Source of the DNA: Adiantum capillus-veneris
Lineage: Eukaryota; Streptophyta; Polypodiopsida; Polypodiales; Pteridaceae
Length of the DNA: 64,000 bases
Reading direction: 5' to 3'
NCBI GenBank assembly: GCA_014529385.2
Contig: CM043958.1
Span: 75,387,169-75,451,168 of the forward strand
Shown piece by piece: positions 46,471-57,062 of the stretch (positions are counted from its first letter, which is position 1; each line of letters opens with the position of its first letter). The notes beneath the pieces were generated by a model that had not been told where the DNA came from, searched no databases, and saw only the letters and a list, made by a program, of their open reading frames with translations. The position numbers and the translations under genes were made by a program.

Positions 46471-47300
46471 GGATGGTGGTGAATCAAATAGTAATGAGCT
46501 CTTGTCAATTTTAGAAGAGACGAGATCCTTGGTGCATATGCACAAGTTTTTCCTGATATTTCTTTGACTTGAAATGTATTTTCTATTAATTTTTAAGCAC
46601 TCACATTTTGCTTTATGTAGATTCAAACAAATGATGGAGGAAAAGTGGTATCAAAATCGGTGTTGGTGTCAAAACGTAACTACTGAAATTAAAAAGAACT
46701 TGTAGATATCCTTTTTTCCATGGCATTTTGTTTCCTGATCAGAGTAGTGACCCGTATAGAAGATGTCACGTTTTCAAAATGTCAACCACTAGAACTGGTT
46801 TTGGAATCGAGCTAGTGAATAGAATGTGTCAAGATAAATCTTGTGATCTACGTAGGAGCTGGGTTTGCTTTGATCATTTTTGAAGAGTGTCTGGTTGGAC
46901 AACCATGGTAGCACATGTGTATGATCCAACGTAAATAGGTGTGAATACAAGTAGTTAAGTCTTTGCTTTAGAAAATGAGTTTGCCATATATTGTATTGCA
47001 AGATCCAAGAAATACAAACTATAGCAATATGCAAAATGAAAGAGGAGGATACAAAAGCCTAGGTCATGTTTTGGGAGATGATGAATGCAGTGATGTTGGA
47101 TAATGGACACCCCCTAGCAGATTTTTGAGGGTTCATGGCTGACGAAGCCAGTGCAAACTAGAGAGCAATTTGAACTGTTTTTAATGGAGGACCGCAAAAT
47201 GTGATGGATGGAAGAGAACATTCCTCTTTGTTTCACTAGGAACAAAGCCTAAATATTCACACTAACCAATATGTAAACAAGAACTTTCAAAATGAGCACA
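46470..47300. other. No gene recognised
   Basis: Mixed AT-rich sequence with short open frames lacking recognisable motifs. Confidence 0.4.
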
Positions 47301-47499
47301 AGAGGCTTTGTAAAATGTGGCATTGCACTCAAAGTGAGGAAGAAGCTACAACCATGTATAGATGGATCCGTGCTTGGTGGACGTCTGACAAGGTGTCATA
47401 TGTAAATAATCCCCATATGGATTTGTCATGCCAAGGTCGGGTCAAGGACCTGGGCCAAGGGCTGATTGCTAGTGGGCAAGGAATCCTACAAGGCCAAGG

Positions 47500-47511
47500 G
47501 GCTATAAATAG
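47500..47511 (+). promoter_or_regulatory. TATA box (probable LTR promoter)
   Basis: GCTATAAATAGG is a strong plant TATA box about 1.2 kb upstream of a gypsy gag region on the same strand. It probably lies in that element's 5' LTR (roughly 47.1-48.06 kb), whose limits I could not define. A (CT)n tract (47821-47863) lies downstream. Confidence 0.5.
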
Positions 47512-47819
47512 GGAGGTAGGGAGGAGGATTCTTTCATGCAGTTCCCAGGGGTTTTATACTGGTGTCAAAGCTAGACTTTTTGGGGGAAAGGGAGGGAGTG
47601 GTCATCTTGAACTGAGGCTTTGATGCATGCTCATGCAATAGCCATGGAGCCGACAAGGAAGAAAGAGCCAAGAGACTTGCATGCAGCAACCCTAGCAAGG
47701 GCGAAGAGGTGACATTGACCTACTCAAAAGCGCATGCAAAAGGGCTTGGCAAGATTTCCTCGGTGTGCATGGCACTTCACGTCACGTGAGCGTGGACCGA
47801 AGAGCATCAAGGTAGGTGG

Positions 47820-47866
<47 letters not shown>

Positions 47867-48699
47867 CATTGTAGCTGCTTAATGCCATAGCAAAAACCAG
47901 GGCCCCCTTTCATATTGAGCGCTCAAGGTCTTTTACCTTAGGGAAAATTTTAAAATCACGAGAGGGTGCCCACGGGCTAATCCCCCTTCATCCCGTTGGC
48001 CTTTGACCTTGGCACCTCGACAAACCACCGTATTGGGGTGAGCAACCGCCAACGATGCAACAGAATTTCAAAAAATTTATGACAAGATTTTTTTTTGGAA
48101 AGTTAAAAAATTCTTCTCGAGTAAGTGCAAATTCGAGAATGAGATTGCATGAATTCAAGAGAGACATTGTGCGAATTCCAAAAGCAGAGTACTAGCACTA
48201 CTTCATCGGCAATGTTTTTGAAGGGTGGTTTGTCGGCAAACATGTGTCTATAAATTGAAGATGCAATTAGAACGGCTAATTATTGGCATCTGCGATGCAT
48301 ATTATGGCTACATGCATCTTGAGTAAAGGTACTCTTCTTTCTCTTGCTAGCACTGCACGTAGTCACCATGGATTCTCAATGACGTTTGATTTCAAGCACA
48401 CTACACCCAATCTTCCGAATGATGGCCCGCTGTTGATTCACAAAGGGTACCCGTGTGGCTACGGGAGGAGATGATACTTACGAATTGCTTGATATTCAAA
48501 AATTGAGCACTTCAAGCACGTATGTCTGTGATGAAAAATAATTTTTCATCTTTAAATGAAAATGTTAGTAAATTATCCACTTTAGTAGTGCAATTTATGC
48601 AACAGTAGGCCAAGGGCTCTCTAATACACATATGCAGGAGCAAGGCTCCAATAAGGGACAGGGTCCCCCTTCGGTTTCTCAGAACTCTCTCACTCAAAA

Positions 48700-49428
48700 G
48701 GAGGTGGACGATTTTTTGAAAACTACAAAGCCGTCGACATTTAAGGGAGAGGAAAGAGAGGCAATAAAGATGTGGTGAATATCTTTCTCAGTAAAAAGGG
48801 AAGGAAACCATGATTTGCGGCGTACTCCGAATGCAGTCAGGGCACTGTAGACAAGTTTGATAATAGAAGGCAAGGCCTATAAATGGTGGATGTCTCTCGA
48901 GGAGAAGAACATCATACCATAGACTTGGATCGCCTTTGAGGCTGTATTTAGAAAGGAATTTCTACCCACGAATGAAGCTAACAAAAATTGGTCAGCTTGG
49001 GATAAGTGTTCCATGCGACAGCATGGAGTAGAAATTGGTCGGCTTGGGATAAGTGTTCCATGCAGCATCATAAATCCTTGTTGGAGTATGTCTTGCACTA
49101 TCGAGATGTCATCTGCAAGCTGGAAAGGTTAGATACCTTTCTGCAAGTGCGTGGTCTTATCCGCGGTCTGACACCAGAGCTTAAGAAGCATGTTAATACT
49201 CAAGATCCCAAAACACTTGGGGAGGCCTTAGTTCAAGCTCACATCCATGATTATCCTGATGATAAGACACCGCACAGTACTAACGTGTCTAACAATCCAC
49301 ATGGTAATACACATACACAACATAGGCACAATAAAAGAAAGCTCATAGTAGTCAATTTAGAGGCGTCCAAGAAACCTAAGGGGTCTAGAGAGCCTCTCTC
49401 TACAGAAGAGGTTGAGAAGGAAAAATAA
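48700..49428 (+). pseudogene. Gypsy Gag remnant
   Basis: FLKTTKPSTFKGEEREAIKM, IIEGKAYKWWMSLEEKN, then SLLEYVLHYRDVICKLERL and VRGLIRGLTPELKKHVNTQD match the retrotransposon Gag core. A 38-bp duplication (AAATTGGTC.GCTTGGGATAAG at 48985 and 49031) and stops disrupt it. The zinc knuckle expected near 49440 is degraded. Confidence 0.8.
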
Positions 49429-49639
49429 GAAAGTTATATTTTTAATGCTTAGAAAGTGGCCATGGAAAAAAGGATTGTCCCAAGGGGATCTGTTGCCCAA
49501 GGCAAGGAAAGAGCAGTGCACATGGTGCAATTGTTTCCTCTTGAGTCTTCCTCACGTTTCTCCAATGTGGAGGTAACACACACCGAGGTGGTACATGAAT
49601 GCTATATACCAACTTCTATGTGGAAGTAGACCTTTGATC

Positions 49640-50598
49640 CACATGAGCTAGTGCATGTGCATGGATCTATTCAAGGGCACAAGGTGCGTATATTGGTAGA
49701 TGACGATGCCACACACAATTTTATTAACTACGGATAAGTGAAACAACTCAAGTTGCCCTAAATTCTGAGTGCCCACCGTTACAAGGTAGTGATGATGAAC
49801 AACCATGATGCCGAGGTATGGGACACTCAAGTGAGAGCTGTACCGTTGGAAGTTCAAGGGTATGCCATATCCTTGGATTTTCAGGTTATGAATATGGAGT
49901 GAACAGATGTGGTACTTGGTCGAGAGTGGTTGCATAGCCTAGGACTATCACTTAAGTGTAGCTACAAGCACAACAATATGATGTTTGAATCCCATGGTGC
50001 AGATGTGTTGTTGTTAGGAGAGAAGGATGTACCTTCCTCACCACTCATATGTACATCACAGCTTATGAAGCTCACTTCTAATAATGCAATAGAAGAAGTT
50101 TTCTTATGTTACTCTTTGTGTCATTTTCTTTCAAATATTGATTACGTTGAGAATTCCTCAAAGCCACATGCTTCTCTCTCTTCTCTCCCAGCAATGGATA
50201 CTACTCTCTCTGCTCAAGAAGCAAAAGTTGCTAGTCAATTAATTTTTTTTAATGGAATTTTAAAATATATTTCCATGCTTCCTAATGATTTACCACCAAG
50301 ATTACCGTCGACACGATCTATGCAACATGGCTTATACATAGTTGCATGCAGTAAACTGGTTAGCAAACCACCCTACAGAATGAGTCATTCTGAGGCTGCT
50401 GAGGTGGAATGTCAGCTTGCTGACTATCTCAATTCTTCTCCATGGGCTTCTCCTATTCTATTGGTGAAGAAAAAGGATGGTACCATGCGCATGTGCGTTG
50501 ACTACCATTGTTTCAATGTGATAACTATTAAGAACAAGTACCCATTACCACGAGTGGATGAGTTGTTTGACAAACTCACTCATGCTTCTATTTTTACG
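49640..50598 (+). pseudogene. Gypsy protease and 5' reverse transcriptase remnant
   Basis: VHVHGSIQGHKVRILVDDDA, then THNFINYG, corresponds to the retropepsin active-site strand, with DDD where DSG is usual. [14 protein letters not shown] follows about 75 codons later. From 50370, [20 protein letters not shown] leads to [20 protein letters not shown] and [18 protein letters not shown], the RT fingers. The reading frame stops just after HASIFT at 50598, a rearrangement junction. Confidence 0.85.
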
Positions 50599-51104
50599 TA
50601 AGCACATGTCTATATTTTAACCCTTGTTCACGTTTATTATCCCACATTAAATGATCAGTTTAATATGAGAAAATCATTTGGGTTGGTTAGATATTAGATT
50701 TTATGACATTACCTCTCTCTTGAAATCATAATCGTCCTCGACTATGAGGTAGAAGAGATAAATCCTTAGTTATTAGTCAATTTTTCCTAATGGGTAGAGG
50801 ATCCCTTTTTACCCTACGCCATCATTCCAAGATGGATAACGAATCCATTTGGTGCTTGGGAGACATACATGTTTGCTCTTCAGTCCATTTCATTCTCCCA
50901 AATAGCGTGATAAATTCTACTTGGTGTTTGAGAGACATTGTCATCACAAACATGATTCTAAGTATGCATACTACTTAAATTTGTGCACAATAAAAAGAGA
51001 ATTAGTCTTTATAAGACAAAAAAATTGATCATTTAAAAGAAACATGTACATTTTCTTACTCAAATGTAGCATTGTAAGCATTGATAAGGTTCATACTATC
51101 CTTA

Positions 51105-51290
51105 AGCTATATTCCTTGCATCCATCTAGCATCTTCAAAAGGATAATTTTTGAACTTAATAAGATACCGTCAGATAATCTTACCATGTCATAGTACCTTG
51201 CCTTCATACCGAAGTATAGCTTTGGATTGTAGCACCTCTTCTTGGTCTTCGATTTTGGGAGGGTCTTCAATAATTGGTTCACTTGGTGGC
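51105..51290 (-). pseudogene. Integrase-linked chromodomain remnant, copy A
   Basis: In the right frame the minus strand reads VLQSKAILRYEGKVLRHGK, then a RRYLIKFKNYPFEDARWM segment, a chromodomain-like motif. It immediately follows the integrase C-terminal region of copy A. Confidence 0.65.
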
Positions 51291-51432
51291 TCTCCTCTGT
51301 AGGGCTTAAGTAGGCTCACATGAAAAGCAGTGTGTATGAGCCAATGGTTGGCAACTTGGGTTGATAAGACACCTCATTGATTGTCTTAAAAAAAGGACCA
51401 TAGTATCTTTTTGCTAGTTTAGCATAATACTT

Positions 51433-52434
51433 TTAATGGCCCGTAGGACTTTTGCCCCTCCTTTGCCTCAATCGAGCCTTGAGAAACTTAAGTAACACCC
51501 AATCATTTTCTTTGAATGTTAAGGCCCTTTTGTGTTTATCAACATCAGCTTTTTGCCTTTGTTGAGAGATGGATATAGCCTCCTTAATCTTTTGAAAAGA
51601 TTCTTGCAGGTCACGACTATACTCATCGGCAGCGAAGATCTTCCCATGTACTTTAAGTAGCAAGGGACTTTTAGGTCTTCCCTTTATGATTTCAAAAGGT
51701 GTTTTTTCCGTAGAAGTATAGACAATATTATTGTACGCATACTCTACAAGAGGTAAGTACTTTTCCCATTGTGAGCGCTGATCTACTTCTGTAACATAGG
51801 TCTTTAGTAGATCAAGAATCGTAAAATTGGCTATCTCACTTTGGCCATTCGTTTGCGGGTGATAGGCCGAAGAGAAATTCAATCTTGTACCTAGATTTTC
51901 AAAGAGACCTTTCCAAAAATTACTGGTCATTCTAGGATCTCTATTTGTCACGATGGATGTTGGCAATCCATGGTGTTTGAAAATCTGGGATATGAAGAGA
52001 GTTGCCATTTGGTCTGCCTTAACAGTCTTAATAAAGTGTGCTTGCTTGCTAAACCTATAAACTATTGTCCATATTCACGTATTCCCATGGATAGAATTGG
52101 GTAATCCAAAGATAAAATCCATGGATATACTCTCCCATGGTGAATTAGAGATTGGCAATGACTGGAGTAATCCAGGTTGCTTCCCTATATCATACTTAGT
52201 CTTTTGGCATACTAGACATTTTGAAACATACTCTTGTATGTCCACTTTCATGGTAGGCCAATAAAAGTACATCTCTACTCCTTGAAGATTAGGTTGAATG
52301 CCTCTATGCCCCGCATAGGGAGGAGCCTGGGCTTCATACATGAATTTCTCACAAAGGGAGTGGGTAACACATAGGCTATTGCCATGGAAAAGATAACCAT
52401 CCTGCAAGGTGAATGGTTCCTCTTTCTTCCCCAA
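51433..52434 (-). pseudogene. Chromovirus integrase, copy A
   Basis: The zinc-binding part (52434-52075) has YAGHRGIQ and CLVCQKTKYD (HHCC motif), then the SPWESISMDFIFGLPNS core strand with the first catalytic aspartate. After a stop near 52073, the core resumes (52008-51433) with IFKHHGLPTSIVTNRDPRMT and YHPQTNGQSEIAN, which carry the second aspartate and the glutamate of D,D-35-E. It would insert element cDNA; the copy is dead because of the stop and frame breaks. Confidence 0.88.
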
Positions 52435-52665
52435 AGCAAGGACTCACATTATTTCTTTAAAGCGAGGGTCAGTAGCATACTCATCTATCATAGAAGATAG
52501 ATCATTGTGAGTTGCTATGGACACATCATTAACTTTTGGTCATCGTGAAAGTGCATCGGTCACTTGATTGTGCTTACAAGTAATGTGAGCAATATGAAAG
52601 TAAAATTGAGAAAGAAAATTTTCCCACCTCATTTGTTTGTCGAAAAGCATGGTTTGCATCATGAA

Positions 52666-53530
52666 TTACTTGAGACTTTGGTGGCCAGTTTGCAAAATAA
52701 ATGGAGTCCCCAATAGATAATGCTTCCATGTGTCTAGGGCATGTAGAAAAACTAAAAGCTCTTTCGCATCAATGCCCAAGGCCCGTTCATTTGTATTGAG
52801 CCTTTGGCTCTCATATGCTATGTCATGCTCTTCTTGAAGCAAGACTGCTCCAATGCTATCACCACAAGCATCACATTGGACCTCAAATGGATTTGAGAGA
52901 TCAGGAAGCATTAAGGCTGGTTGGGAGGTAAACTTCTCTTTGAGCTTGTCAAAAGCATTTTGCTCCTTAGCAGTCCATGAATACTTTACATTCGTCTTTG
53001 TTAAGTCATGTAATGGTTCTGCTATTTGAGAGAATTTTGCTATGAAGCGTTTATAGTATGCACACATACCAATAAAGCTTCTTAGCTCATGTAGATTCAT
53101 TGGATTAGGGCACGTTTTTATCATCTCCAACTTTGATGGATCCATATGGATACCATCTTGAGAGATAATATGACATAAGTATTGAATCTCTTGAAGGAAA
53201 ACTTCACTTTTCTTTTGATTGAGAAAAAGATTGTTCTCCCTCAACGCCTGAAAAATCACTTGAAGATGTTTCTTGTGTTCCTCCAAGGACTTTGAGTAGA
53301 TGATAATATCATCAAAGAACACCTCAGTGAATTTGTGGTAGGGTCTAAATATTTTCTCCATTAAACGACTGAACATGGCTGGTGCATTAGTCAAGCCAAA
53401 AGACATGACTAGATATTATTAAAGACCAAACGTTCTACAAAACGTGGTCTTTAGGATATCTTCATTCACTATCCTTATTTGATGATAGCCACTTTTAAGG
53501 TCAATCCTACTGACGTAGGTAAAGCCTAAG
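52666..53530 (-). pseudogene. Chromovirus reverse transcriptase (C-terminal) and RNase H, copy A
   Basis: [20 protein letters not shown] is followed by FTEVFFDDIIIYSKSLEEH (catalytic FFDD), the RT thumb (KCEVF-like KKSEVFLQEIQYL, SFIGMCAYYKRFI), then RNase H (FEVQCDACGDSIGAVLLQE, TNERALGIDAKELL). The frame is open for 246 residues (53406-52666), and weaker RT sequence precedes it to about 53530. Confidence 0.9.
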
Positions 53531-54356
53531 GTTAAAGGACTTTTAACACTAACCACTGGAGGTCTTTAATGAAGCTAACCCTAAAGTTTTTTAAGCTCCA
53601 TTAGCTAGCCTTGCTCTCTAAAAGACCATATCTCATTTGGACCCCTTTACCATAGGCCCCGTGTTAAGATAGATCTTTAAGTACATGTCTATATTCTAAC
53701 CCTTGTTCCTGTTTATTATCCCACATTAAATGATCAATTTAATATGAGAAAATCATTTGGGCTGGTTAGATATTAGATTTTATGACATTACCTCTCTCTT
53801 GAAATCATAGTCGTCCTCGACTATGAGGTAGAAGAGATACAACCATAGTCATTAGTCAAATTTTCTTAGTGGGGGTAGATGATTCCTTTTTACCCTACAA
53901 CATCATTGCAAGATGAATGACTAATCCATTTGGTGCTTGGGAGACATAGCTTTCGCAAGCATGTCTGCTCTTTAGTCCATTTCATTTTCCCAAATAGCGT
54001 GATAAATTCTACTTGGTGTTTATGAGACGTCGTCATCACAAACACGATTCTAAGTGTGCATACTACTTAAATTTGTGCAATAAAAAGAGAATTAATCTTG
54101 AAAGACAAAAACATTGATCATTTAAAAGAAACATGTACATTTGCTTACTCTAATGTAGCATTGTAAGCATTGACAAGGTTCATACTATCCTCAAGATGTA
54201 TTTCTTGCATCGATCTAGCATCTTCAAAAGGATAATTTTTGAACTGAATAAGATACCGTCGAATAATCTTACCATGTCGTAGTACTTTGTCTTCATGCCG
54301 AAGTATAGCTTCGGGTTGTAGCACCTCTTCTTGGTCTTCGATTTTGAGAGGGTCTT

Positions 54357-55627
54357 TTATAATTGGTTCCTTTGTGGCTCTTCTTTGTAGGGCTTAAGTA
54401 GGCTCACATGAAAAGCATTGTGTATGAGCCAATGGTTGGACAACTTGGGTTGATAAGCCACCTCATTGATTGTCTTCAAAATTTGAAAAGGACCATTGTA
54501 TCTTTTTGCTAGTTTAGCATAATACTTTTGATGGCCCATAGGATTTTTGCCCGTTGTTTTTCTCAATCGAGCCTTGGGAAACTTAAGTAAGACCCAATCA
54601 TTTTCTTTGAACGTTAAGGCCCTTCTGCTTGTCAGTATTAGCTTTTTGCCTTTGTTGAGAGATGGATATAGCCTCCTTAATCTTTTGAAAAGATTCTTGC
54701 AAGTCACGGCTATACTCATTGACAATGAAGATCTTCCCATGTACTTTAAGTAGCAAGGGACTTTTAGGTCTTCCCTCTATGATTTCAAAAGGTGATTTTT
54801 CGGTAGAAGTATGGACAATATTATTGTACGCATACTCTACAAGAGGTAAGTACTTTTCCCATTGTGAGTGCTGATTTACTTCTGTAACATAGGTCTTTAG
54901 TAGATCAAGAATCATAAGATTGGCTATCTCACTTTGGCCATTCGTTCGTGGGTGATAGGCCAAAGAGAAATGCAATCTTGTACCTAGATTTTCAAAGAGA
55001 CCTTTTCAAAAATTGCTGGTCAATTCTAGGATCTCTATCTGACACGATGGATGTCGGCAATCCATGGTGTTTGAAAATCTGGGATATGAAGAGAGTTTCC
55101 ATTTGGTGTGCCTTAATAGTCTTTTTGACATGAATAAAGTGTGCTTGCTTGCTAAACCTGTCAACTATTGTCCATATTCCCGTATTCCCATGGATAGACT
55201 TGGGTAATCCAAAGATAAAATCCATGGATATACTCTCCCATGGTGAATTAGGGATTGGAAATGGCTGGAGTAATCCAGGTTGGTTCCCTCTATCATACTT
55301 AGTCTTTTGGCATACCACACATTTTGAAACATACTCTTGTATGTCCACTTTCATGGTAGGCCAATAAAAGTACGTTCCTACTCCTTGAAGAGTAGGTTGA
55401 ATGCCTCTATGCCCCGCATAGGGAGGAGCATGGGATTCATACATGACTTTCTCACAAAGGAAGTGGGTAACACATAGCCTATTGCCATGGAGAAGATAAC
55501 CATCCTGCAAGGTGAATGGTTTCTCTTTCTTCCCCAAAGCAAGGACTGACATTATGTCTTTAAAGCCAAGGTTAGTAGCATACTCATCTATCATAGAAGA
55601 TAGATCATTGTGAGTTGCCATAGACAC
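54357..55627 (-). pseudogene. Chromovirus integrase, copy B
   Basis: The 55627-54992 frame includes YAGHRGIQPTLQGVGTYFYW, CVVCQKTKYDRG and SPWESISMDFIFGLPKSIHG continuing through TGIWTIVDRFSKQAHFIHVK, which is broken in copy A, up to SIVSDRDPRID. The rest (54975-54598 and 54740-54357) has YHPRTNGQSEIAN and the GPFQILKTINEVAYQPKL C-terminal SH3-like part. Frameshifts at about 54990 and 54600 break it. Confidence 0.88.
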
Positions 55628-55699
55628 AACATTAACTTTTGGTCGTCGTGAATTGCATCGGCCATTTGATTGTGCTTACCAGCAATGTGAGCAATATGA

Positions 55700-56250
55700 A
55701 AGTAAAATTGCGAAAGAAAATTTTTCCACCTCATTTATTTGTTGGAAAGCTTGGTTTGCATTATGAAGTACTTGAGACTTTAATGGTCAGCTCGCAAAAT
55801 AAATGGAGTCCCCAATAGATAATGCTTTCATGTGTCTAGGACATGTAGAACAGCTATCACTTGAAGATGTTTCTTGTGTTCCTCCAAGGACTTGGAGTAG
55901 ATGATAATATCATCATAGAACACCAGTGAATTTGCGATAGTTTCTAAAGATTTTCTCCATTAAACGATTGAACGTGGCTGGTGCATTAGTCAAGCCAAAA
56001 GGCATGAATATATATTCATAAATACCAAACGTTGTACAGAACATGTTCTTTAGGACATCTTCATCTTTGATGATAGTTACTTTTAAGGTCAATTCTACTA
56101 ATGTAGGTAGAGCCTTGTAGCTTGTGAAATAGATCTTCTACCCCAGGTACGGGAAATTTGTTTTTGATAGTGATATGGTTTAGTGAGCGATAGTCCACAC
56201 ACATGCGGTATGTACCATCTTTCTTTTGCACTAAAAGGAGTCTTACCGTG
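55700..56250 (-). pseudogene. Chromovirus reverse transcriptase remnant, copy B
   Basis: The minus-strand fingers motifs KKDGTYRMCVDYRSLNH and [18 protein letters not shown] lie at about 56225-56130, followed by broken palm and thumb sequence (AFW-like LTNAP near 55990; FVDD region degraded near 55910). The deletion at about 55850 joins it to RNase H remnants. Confidence 0.7.
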
Positions 56251-57062
56251 TGGCGAGCGAGATTTTTCGAGCGAAGGAAAATCCGAGCAAATGAATAAGG
56301 AAACCAAATGGGCTTTGATAAGAAAGATGAATGAAGATCCTACTTTAATAATAGTAGTATCTTGAATCCCTAAGTAATCATAGCAATATGATTGTTCAAA
56401 ATTAGACTCTAGATTCTTTTGCACAGTTGATACTTGCTGTCGAGCAATGAGAAATCCAAGCTAGTAGCAAAGCTATTACAAATCATGCAATGATCCACAA
56501 CTACATTCAACACCATAATTTTTATTTTAACTTTAAATTTTACGGAGCAATCTAATGCAAGTCAACAATGCTCATACATCTACAAAGTTTCTAAAACTGT
56601 ACTAAGAGAGAATTGCCATATCTTATACAAAAAAAATAGGGATTTCTTCAGATTTGTAAGATAACAAGTGGAATATTTAGTGGAATATAGAGAACAGCAT
56701 GTCGTGCCTCTGCACTCTAATGACAACAAGAAATGCTATGGTTCTATCTCGTGACTATGAAGAGTCACACTCATCATCAATAAAGACATTGCGTCTCTGA
56801 CACTTCTTGTGGGTGTCAAAATTGCATCGTATATCAGCAGCAATGGTTTTTGCAATCCCCTCAGCATAAACTGGCAACACACTTCCACACAAAAAGAAAA
56901 AGATAAGTCTCACAATCCACATGCAAGCAATACAAAATCTACATCCTAAAAGCACAAGAAATCTCAAATTGTTGTTTGAATCATTATCCATAATTTTCAA
57001 ATACTAAACAATGATACAAAAAAGTGAGAAAATAGCATAAAAGTATGATGGAAACATAAAAT

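Larger units (their letters stand above)
48690..50598 (+). mobile_element. Ty3/gypsy gag-protease-RT fragment (plus strand)
   Basis: Gag (48700-49428), retropepsin-like region (49640-50010) and the start of reverse transcriptase (50340-50598) are in normal order with several frame breaks. RT is cut exactly at 50598, where a minus-strand chromovirus fragment begins. Confidence 0.8.
50599..53680 (-). mobile_element. Chromovirus pol fragment, copy A (RT, RNase H, integrase, chromodomain)
   Basis: Minus-strand order is RT C-terminal half (from about 53530), RNase H, integrase zinc-binding and core (52434-51433), a chromodomain-like tail (about 51270-51110), and a terminal AT-rich segment with a purine tract (CAAGAGAGAGG on the minus strand) followed by TGTCATAAAATC, the likely start of a truncated LTR at about 50708. 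A near-identical arrangement follows at 53680-56450. About 150 bp (53530-53680) of unassigned sequence separates them. Confidence 0.8.
53681..56450 (-). mobile_element. Chromovirus pol fragment, copy B (tandem to copy A)
   Basis: It has the same order as copy A: terminal segment (53680-54160, about 480 bp, closely matching 50600-51080), integrase C-terminus (54357-54740), integrase (54598-55627), RNase H and RT remnants (55630-56450). Relative to copy A it lacks about 500 bp between 55850 and 55857 (RNase H to RT), but extends further into the RT N-terminus (56100-56250). Confidence 0.8.
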
